Shown piece by piece: positions 14,332 to 20,028 of a stretch of DNA of 22,464 nucleotides. The first letter of the stretch is position 1; each line of letters starts with the position of its first letter. The translations under genes and the position numbers were made by a program. Source of the stretch: CAZUNB01 sp964622235 (GTDB taxonomy: Bacteria; Patescibacteriota; Saccharimonadia; Saccharimonadales; JAGPDM01); the NCBI GenBank assembly GCA_964622235.1, contig CAZUNB010000017.1:1-22464 (forward strand), read 5' to 3'. The notes under the pieces are model-generated. The model was not told the origin of the DNA. It did no database searches and saw only the letters and a list, made by a program, of their open reading frames with translations.

Positions 14332-15429
14332 ATGAAAATTCAGGTTGTTCGAGATAAACTTCATAAAGCACTTCAGGCAGTTAGCCGAGTGGCAACTAAT
14401 CGCGGTCCTCTTCCAATACTTGGTAACGTTTTAATTTCAGCTAGTGATAATCAAATAAGAATCTCCGCTACTAACCTTGAAATCGCTATGATTGTAACGA
14501 TTCACGGTAAAATCGAGACAGCTGGTTCTTTAACTGTTCCAGCTCGATTACTTAGTGAATTTATCAGTAATCTTCCCGAGGGACCAGTCAGCCTGCATGG
14601 CGAAACAACTGCTCTTGAAATAGAGTCTGGCCATTATAGTTCGTCAATCCAAGGTATGGCACCAGACGAGTTTCCTTCCCTACCTGACGTTGAGGATTCA
14701 TCACCGATCAGCTTAAAAGCTGGGGTGTTACGTGAGGCGTTATCGCAGGTTGTAATAGCAACCAGTAGCGATGAATCGCGGCCTGTCTTTACTGGTGTGC
14801 TTCTGAGAGCCACACGTGATTCACTTGTTTTAACTGCTACTGACAGTTACCGATTAGCGGAAAAAACCATCATGATTAAAACTAAAAAAGATGATGAAAA
14901 AGTTATTATTCCCGCCAAAGCAGTTCAGGAAATTATCAGGATTTTGGGTGATGATAATGAAGATGTTGAATTATTCCTCGATGATAGTCAGATAAAACTA
15001 AAAACACAGACTGTCTCGCTCGTAAGTAGATTAATAGACGGGCAGTTTCCGTCATACCAACAGTTAATACCTGAAAGCAGCGACACAAGTATCGAAGTTT
15101 CTAGTGAAGAGTTTGCTCGAATAACCAAGATTGCTAGTCTGTTCGCACGCGAAGCAGCCGGAAGCATTACGCTTCAAGCCGATGAAGAAAAACAGCAACT
15201 AGCAATACACTCTGTAGCAAGCCAAGTTGGTGAGAATAACTCGGTCGCTGAGGGTAAAATCGAAGGCGAAGGCAGTGTGTCACTCAATTCTCGCTACATT
15301 ATCGACGCTCTGAACGTTATGGACGGCGAGACGAGCCTGTTCCGCTTCAGTGGAAAGCTCAGCCCGTGTGTGCTTACAAGTAAAGGCCAGGACGATTACG
15401 TACACGTGATTATGCCGTTGCGAAGCTAG
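14332..15429 (+). CDS. dnaN: DNA polymerase III beta subunit (sliding clamp)
   Basis: 365 residues, the usual length for three clamp domains of about 120 residues. Recognisable parts are the N-terminal LHKALQAVSRVATNRGPLPILGNVLI, RPVFTGVLL and TDSYRLAEKTI of domain II, DGQFPSYQQLIP at the start of domain III, and the end DYVHVIMPLRS matching the family's conserved MPL/MPM-R terminus. The dimeric ring holds the replicase and repair proteins on DNA. It has a strong GAGGAGG site 8 bases before the ATG, in contrast to dnaA, and probably its own promoter in the oriC spacer. recF follows after 10 bases. Confidence 0.96.
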   Translation: MKIQVVRDKLHKALQAVSRVATNRGPLPILGNVLISASDNQIRISATNLEIAMIVTIHGKIETAGSLTVPARLLSEFISNLPEGPVSLHGETTALEIESGHYSSSIQGMAPDEFPSLPDVEDSSPISLKAGVLREALSQVVIATSSDESRPVFTGVLLRATRDSLVLTATDSYRLAEKTIMIKTKKDDEKVIIPAKAVQEIIRILGDDNEDVELFLDDSQIKLKTQTVSLVSRLIDGQFPSYQQLIPESSDTSIEVSSEEFARITKIASLFAREAAGSITLQADEEKQQLAIHSVASQVGENNSVAEGKIEGEGSVSLNSRYIIDALNVMDGETSLFRFSGKLSPCVLTSKGQDDYVHVIMPLRS

Positions 15430-15439
15430 AGATTTTACT

Positions 15440-16429
15440 ATGAGGGTGAGCAAACTTCGGATGCAACAGTGGCGCTCATTTAATGACGAGTCCCGTGATT
15501 TTACATTGCCGATGACAGAGATTATCGGAGATAATGCCACTGGTAAAACCAATACACTTGAAGCTGTTTATTTTGCATTAACCGGTAAGAGTTTTCGTGC
15601 AAAAGACGGCGAGTTGATATCTTATGATAACGACTGGACTAGAGTTGAATTAACGTTTGAAACTGGAGAAACATTAGTTGCTACGATCGATTTTAGAACT
15701 GGTCGATTGTCGAAAGTAAGAAAAATAGACGATAAGTCTGTTGGGAGTGTAACCGTCTGGCCTGTCGTACTGTTTGAACCCAATTTTATTGGTGTCGTTA
15801 GTGGTAGTGCGGAACTACGACGATCTTGGTTGGATGAGGTTTTAACACAGCTGCACCCAGAGTACGCGGTAAGTTTAAAGATATATCAGAGGGCACTACG
15901 CCAAAGAAATGCACTTTTAAAACAGCCAAGCCTAAGTCCTGATCAAGTATTTGTCTGGAACATAAAGCTAGCAGAAACAGGTGCGATTTTGATTAAACAT
16001 CGAGCAGAATTTCTATCAAAAGTTGCCGATAAGATCGAATATCACTATCAGCAAGTAGCGCAACAAAAAACCAAGATACAAACTAATTATCAACCAAAAA
16101 TGTCTCGAATAGGAGTCTCAGCTAGCACTATGATTGCCGCGCTCGAGTCTGCCCTCCCAACCGATAGGCAGCGAGGTTACACCACGATAGGTCCGCACAG
16201 AGATGATATTGAGTTTTTACGAGACGGACACAGTCTACTAAAAACCGGATCGCGTGGAGAGCAACGGACACTAGCAATCGCACTCAAGCAAACAGAGCTT
16301 GAAATTTTGAAAGAATTACTAGACAGAGACCCAATTTTATTACTAGATGATGTTGCTAGCGAGCTCGATGCGACTCGTAGCCAACTCAATCTCCCTGCCG
16401 TTCAGACTATCCTGACAAAAACCAACTAG
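15440..16429 (+). CDS. recF: DNA replication and repair protein RecF
   Basis: 329 residues. It has an N-terminal LRMQQWRSFND segment (the RecF LxxFRNY-like start), Walker A GDNATGKTNTLEAVYF (30-45), the central VVLFEPNFIGVVSGSAELRRSWLDEVL that aligns with the family's PxxLxLVxGxPxxRRxFLD element, the ABC-type signature KTGSRGEQRTLAIALKQTEL, and Walker B PILLLDDVASELD. RecF loads RecA at gapped DNA with RecO and RecR. The protein stops soon after QTILTKTN, where homologues normally run about 30 residues further (typical length 350-375), so the C-terminus looks trimmed. It follows dnaN by 10 bases with no strong ribosome site, so it is probably coupled. A convergent gene ends 21 bases downstream, and no terminator hairpin is seen between them. 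Confidence 0.93.
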   Translation: MRVSKLRMQQWRSFNDESRDFTLPMTEIIGDNATGKTNTLEAVYFALTGKSFRAKDGELISYDNDWTRVELTFETGETLVATIDFRTGRLSKVRKIDDKSVGSVTVWPVVLFEPNFIGVVSGSAELRRSWLDEVLTQLHPEYAVSLKIYQRALRQRNALLKQPSLSPDQVFVWNIKLAETGAILIKHRAEFLSKVADKIEYHYQQVAQQKTKIQTNYQPKMSRIGVSASTMIAALESALPTDRQRGYTTIGPHRDDIEFLRDGHSLLKTGSRGEQRTLAIALKQTELEILKELLDRDPILLLDDVASELDATRSQLNLPAVQTILTKTN

Positions 16430-16450
16430 CCTTGCCTTGTTGTCGGCTAT

Positions 16451-18043
16451 CTACCAAATTGAAGTAATCTCACTGGTAGGCGTAAAATCGATGATAAAGT
16501 CGGAGGGGTCATATCCAAGTTTATTGATTTTGTTTAAAAAACTTCTCTTTGACTGCTCAAATTCGCCACTATCGAATGTAATATTGCCACCTGTAGAGTC
16601 GTATGACTTTAGAGGAAGATTTGCTGAGATATAGTTTCTATTAATTGTTAACGACTTTGCGTTCAATTCATTGTTGTTTATTATGTCGAGCATGCCCTCC
16701 AGCCTTGCTGTGTTTTTAAATGGTTTTTTTACCAATTCAAATCCATATGGGTATGTCTTATCACCGTATTTTGCCGCACCACCAAAATACAAATCACCAT
16801 TGAGCTCTTTTAGGTTTGCCGGTGTCACCGACTTTGATTCATAAATCAACACAGCCGTCTTCTCGCCTTCTTTTTGATGGTAGATACCGTTATTTGAAAT
16901 ATAGTAAATGCTTTCGTCGGCAGTAGTCATGTTTGATACGTTAGAAATTGTAGTTAAGAGGTTAAACTCGTTCTTGCCCATTTGATAAAGCTGCACAGAA
17001 TCCTCTTTTTCTACGGCCAACCCTTTTTCTCCAAAAAGCTCAATGTTATATACATCACCAGAAATATCTAGAGTTTTTCCTATTTTTTTTCCGCCTAACA
17101 TCACATTTATTTCGCCGAGCTGGGGCCTTAGGCCTGTATGCTCTCCGTTTTCACCTTCACCAGAGATGTCATGGTATGTGTTGGTTTTTGTTGAGTTATA
17201 TACGGCAATAGTATCTTCTTTTGCTGAGTATATTGACGATCCCAGTGAAGCTATTCTTTTTGCGCCTGAGGTCTTTGAGAGAGAATAAACATCACCATTA
17301 AAAGATAGATATGCATGGGTCTTTGTAGAGTCTGTTTTTAGCCTTAACGATTCATTGCCTATAAATTTCGACTTTAGTTTGTCGCTGATGGGTACGACTT
17401 GAGCTGTGTTACTACGCGGGTTGAAGAAGTATAGTTTAGCCACAGGCTCCTCTTCTTGAGAAGGTTCATTGACAAGCATAAAAAAGCCATCTTCTGTGGC
17501 TACGGAATGTGATATATACAGGTATTTTTCACCAAAAATTCTAAAAGCTAAATCATCCTCAGCCAAACCAGTCTTTAAGTTGTGTTCGGTCAGCTTAGCA
17601 CCCGTGAAACAGTCGTAGGAAAAAATTCGACTCCCAAAAGCAACAGGACAGCCCATACCGTTACTATATATTTTTTGACTTTGTGTTTGGTGTTTAATCT
17701 CTATGGTAACTAAGTTTTTGCGAAGCGGTTTGGTTTTTACCGAGGCCCTGCTTTTTGTATCTTTTGAAGTGGCCTCAACTGTTATTTTGCCGATAGGCAC
17801 AAGTATTTTTTTTGTATTTTCAGTTTCTTTAATTGTTGACGTAGATGCATTCTCATAATTACTATCTTTATAAACTTTTAGTTTGATGGGTTCGTTGCTC
17901 CGAATATTTTTTGTATTTATTTCTAGGAGTGTGTACTGGGAAGCGAATAACGCGAGGACCAGTACAAAAAAGATTGCAAAAAACGCCCAGAACTTTTTGC
18001 TCTTAAGGGTTGTCTTTATATTACTAATTAGATTGGGGTTCAC
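16451..18043 (-). CDS. Membrane-anchored beta-propeller-like protein of unknown function
   Basis: 530 residues, GTG start overlapping the preceding stop by 4 bases (GTGA). Residues 1-17 are basic and 18-36 form one hydrophobic helix with no cleavage site, so the protein should be anchored with the bulk outside the cytoplasm. Residues about 40-125 look like a small beta-sandwich (repeated VPIGKITVEATSKD, RKNLVTIEIKH), possibly PEGA-like. Residues about 125-470 contain recurring short beta patterns of the YFFNPRSN, AYLSFNGDVYSL, SIYYISNNGIYH and NGDLYFGGAAKYG kind, with spacing suggestive of propeller blades. The end (FLNKINKLGYDPSDFIIDF) is a separate small element. I do not recognise a catalytic motif. 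As the last gene of an operon with two wall hydrolases, it may be a scaffold or sensor for them. A lipoprotein-assembly BamB-like role would be another reading. Confidence 0.6.
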   Translation of the reverse strand: MNPNLISNIKTTLKSKKFWAFFAIFFVLVLALFASQYTLLEINTKNIRSNEPIKLKVYKDSNYENASTSTIKETENTKKILVPIGKITVEATSKDTKSRASVKTKPLRKNLVTIEIKHQTQSQKIYSNGMGCPVAFGSRIFSYDCFTGAKLTEHNLKTGLAEDDLAFRIFGEKYLYISHSVATEDGFFMLVNEPSQEEEPVAKLYFFNPRSNTAQVVPISDKLKSKFIGNESLRLKTDSTKTHAYLSFNGDVYSLSKTSGAKRIASLGSSIYSAKEDTIAVYNSTKTNTYHDISGEGENGEHTGLRPQLGEINVMLGGKKIGKTLDISGDVYNIELFGEKGLAVEKEDSVQLYQMGKNEFNLLTTISNVSNMTTADESIYYISNNGIYHQKEGEKTAVLIYESKSVTPANLKELNGDLYFGGAAKYGDKTYPYGFELVKKPFKNTARLEGMLDIINNNELNAKSLTINRNYISANLPLKSYDSTGGNITFDSGEFEQSKRSFLNKINKLGYDPSDFIIDFTPTSEITSIW

Positions 18044-20028
18044 TGTCCTACCCCAGCTGGCGGTGCTTCGGTTGGAGTTGTTGTCCCGCCTCGTGGCGGT
18101 GCAGCCGGCGTAGCACCCTCAAAGCCAGTTGAACCGATCCCCTCATAGAGCGAATTGATAAGTGGAATAAGTGCATTGTCTCGCTTTCCAGTGCTACCCC
18201 CAGCCGATTTGTCTACCCCCCGATCGATGTGAAGATGGTTTGCCGTGTCTTTGGCGCATTTTCTTGAACCCACCTCTGAAACTTGAGTACCCGCCGGTAT
18301 GGTCTGGCCAGCAGATACTTTTGGTTTCCAGGTGTGCCCGTACCAATATTGCCATCCGTCATCTGCTGGATTTTTTGAATTTATTTGCTTTAAAGCTATC
18401 GAAAAGCATCCTGCAGTGCTGTTGTAGTTGTCTTTCACGGATACTACTTCTGCTTCGTGAATCGCAAAGACAGGCAGACCCATGGTTTCATTGCCTTCTG
18501 CTTCACCCTTGCCAGTCGTTTTGATCCCCATATCAAACGCTGGGTCACAACAGGCTGCAGGCCCTTTGTGGTGACAACCTGATGCATTAGTACACGGCAG
18601 TGCAGACATCGCAGCATTACCGTAGTTCTCATGTGTTACTCCGCCGAGAGGAAAAGCATAGCCGTCAGTGTTAACTAGTCCTGCTGCCCCACCAGGTGTA
18701 CCAGAACAGCTGTTGTCGTCGATGCCGCCAGTTGGTTCTGTGCCACCGCCAATTGCTGTGACAGCTGCCGCAGGATCAACTGCCCGTACTTTCATTACAC
18801 CAGTTCCGTCATTAAATTCAAGCTGTTTAGCGACTTGCCACCAAAGATCGACCGCTCGTGGCTTTCCGTCTACATCACCACCACCACCACCAACATCACC
18901 CTTCTCAATAATCATTGTTTTATCGCCATATGTTATTTCAATCTTGGCACCATCCGGCAGTCCTCCTAGTGCTTTACCATTGCCTAGCTCTGCGAAGCTA
19001 GAAGTGTTGTGGAGTAGGTTTCCGCGGTTTCCCATTCCTTTGTCGTCAGTACTGGCATTGCTGCCAACCTTAGCGCCAATTGATTCAGCGGTAAACTCGC
19101 CAGCCGCTATGCGATTGAGCTGATCGTTGTTAGATATAGTCCAACCATCTTTTCCGAAGCTGCCTCCGTAGACGCTAACGCCAACCTCTATTCCTTCGAG
19201 CGGTATTGATCCAACACTAATATAAGTTGTAGGAGTTGTTGGGCCGGGCATTGGGCTCGGCGTAGGTTCGGGGGGTGGCGTGCTTCCTGCAGCCCCCGCA
19301 CAAGAAAGTGCAGTCCCGATGTCCGCCATCGTGGTACTGGCGGTTGCCTGTTGGCCGCTTATTTTGGCGTCCTTCAGGACATTCTCTTTGTATTTTGCAT
19401 CACAGCCGTCAGAAGGCGGACAATACGTGTCGAGAAACTCGCCAATAGTATTTTTACCAGCATAGGCACCGTCAGGGTTTACCAATCGATTAACGATGAA
19501 GTTCTGATAGTAGTAAATTCCCGCTTCAGCCGTTTTGAACCATACGTGGGTATTTCCTCCAGATTTACATTCACTCCTGCCGAGTTCATATGAGCCTGCT
19601 CCGAACTTTTCTTCAACCAACTTTAGGTATGTCTGATTTTCGTTGATATTGCCAGGATTATTGCATCGGTTTGGAACATTATCGGTACCCGAATCCCGGC
19701 CACCTTTCCAGCCCTCCCATTTCCACTGATTGTTGGCGAACGGCTCTAAGAAATCTTTTCCTTCTTGGCATAGGTTATCAAAGCTTACGAGTCCTTTGAC
19801 GGCGCTCGTAGACGGAGCACCCTGTATGAGACAGCCGACGGGATCAGCATAGGTAATCCCTAAATCGAGAGCACGAATTTCCTGTTGAACGCGTTTATCT
19901 ACTTGCGGCCCTAGGTCGCCTTCGGCGGCCGACACTCCTCTATATGGTGAAGAGAGTACAAGCAGGGACAAGAACACCACTTTTGTAAGGATAAATAGTT
20001 TATGGAAAATATGGGTATTATTCTGCAT
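18040..20028 (-). CDS. Secreted multidomain peptidoglycan hydrolase (NNPGN lysozyme-like, double-psi barrel, M23 peptidase)
   Basis: 662 residues. Signal peptide about 1-35 (basic start, hydrophobic core 11-26, cleavage near GVSAA). Domain 1, about 95-225: NVPNRCNNPGNI (117-128), WFKTAEAGIYYY (163-174) and NTIGEFLDTYCPP (193-205) match the NNPGN-type lysozyme-like domain of phage and secreted lysins. A Pro/Thr linker follows (250-268). Domain 2, about 280-418: GVSVYGGSFG, ELGNGKALGGLPDG, and KPRAVDLWWQVAKQL resemble the double-psi beta-barrel of RlpA/expansin proteins. Domain 3, about 455-610: His487, Asp499, YGHT (563-566) and HLH (598-600), the zinc ligands and catalytic residues of M23 endopeptidases. 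Fourteen Cys suggest disulfides. The C-terminal tail is Pro/Thr-rich. It is coupled by TAATG to the VanY-type gene upstream. Target wall (own or another cell's) is not shown. Confidence 0.8.
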   Translation of the reverse strand: MQNNTHIFHKLFILTKVVFLSLLVLSSPYRGVSAAEGDLGPQVDKRVQQEIRALDLGITYADPVGCLIQGAPSTSAVKGLVSFDNLCQEGKDFLEPFANNQWKWEGWKGGRDSGTDNVPNRCNNPGNINENQTYLKLVEEKFGAGSYELGRSECKSGGNTHVWFKTAEAGIYYYQNFIVNRLVNPDGAYAGKNTIGEFLDTYCPPSDGCDAKYKENVLKDAKISGQQATASTTMADIGTALSCAGAAGSTPPPEPTPSPMPGPTTPTTYISVGSIPLEGIEVGVSVYGGSFGKDGWTISNNDQLNRIAAGEFTAESIGAKVGSNASTDDKGMGNRGNLLHNTSSFAELGNGKALGGLPDGAKIEITYGDKTMIIEKGDVGGGGGDVDGKPRAVDLWWQVAKQLEFNDGTGVMKVRAVDPAAAVTAIGGGTEPTGGIDDNSCSGTPGGAAGLVNTDGYAFPLGGVTHENYGNAAMSALPCTNASGCHHKGPAACCDPAFDMGIKTTGKGEAEGNETMGLPVFAIHEAEVVSVKDNYNSTAGCFSIALKQINSKNPADDGWQYWYGHTWKPKVSAGQTIPAGTQVSEVGSRKCAKDTANHLHIDRGVDKSAGGSTGKRDNALIPLINSLYEGIGSTGFEGATPAAPPRGGTTTPTEAPPAGVGQ

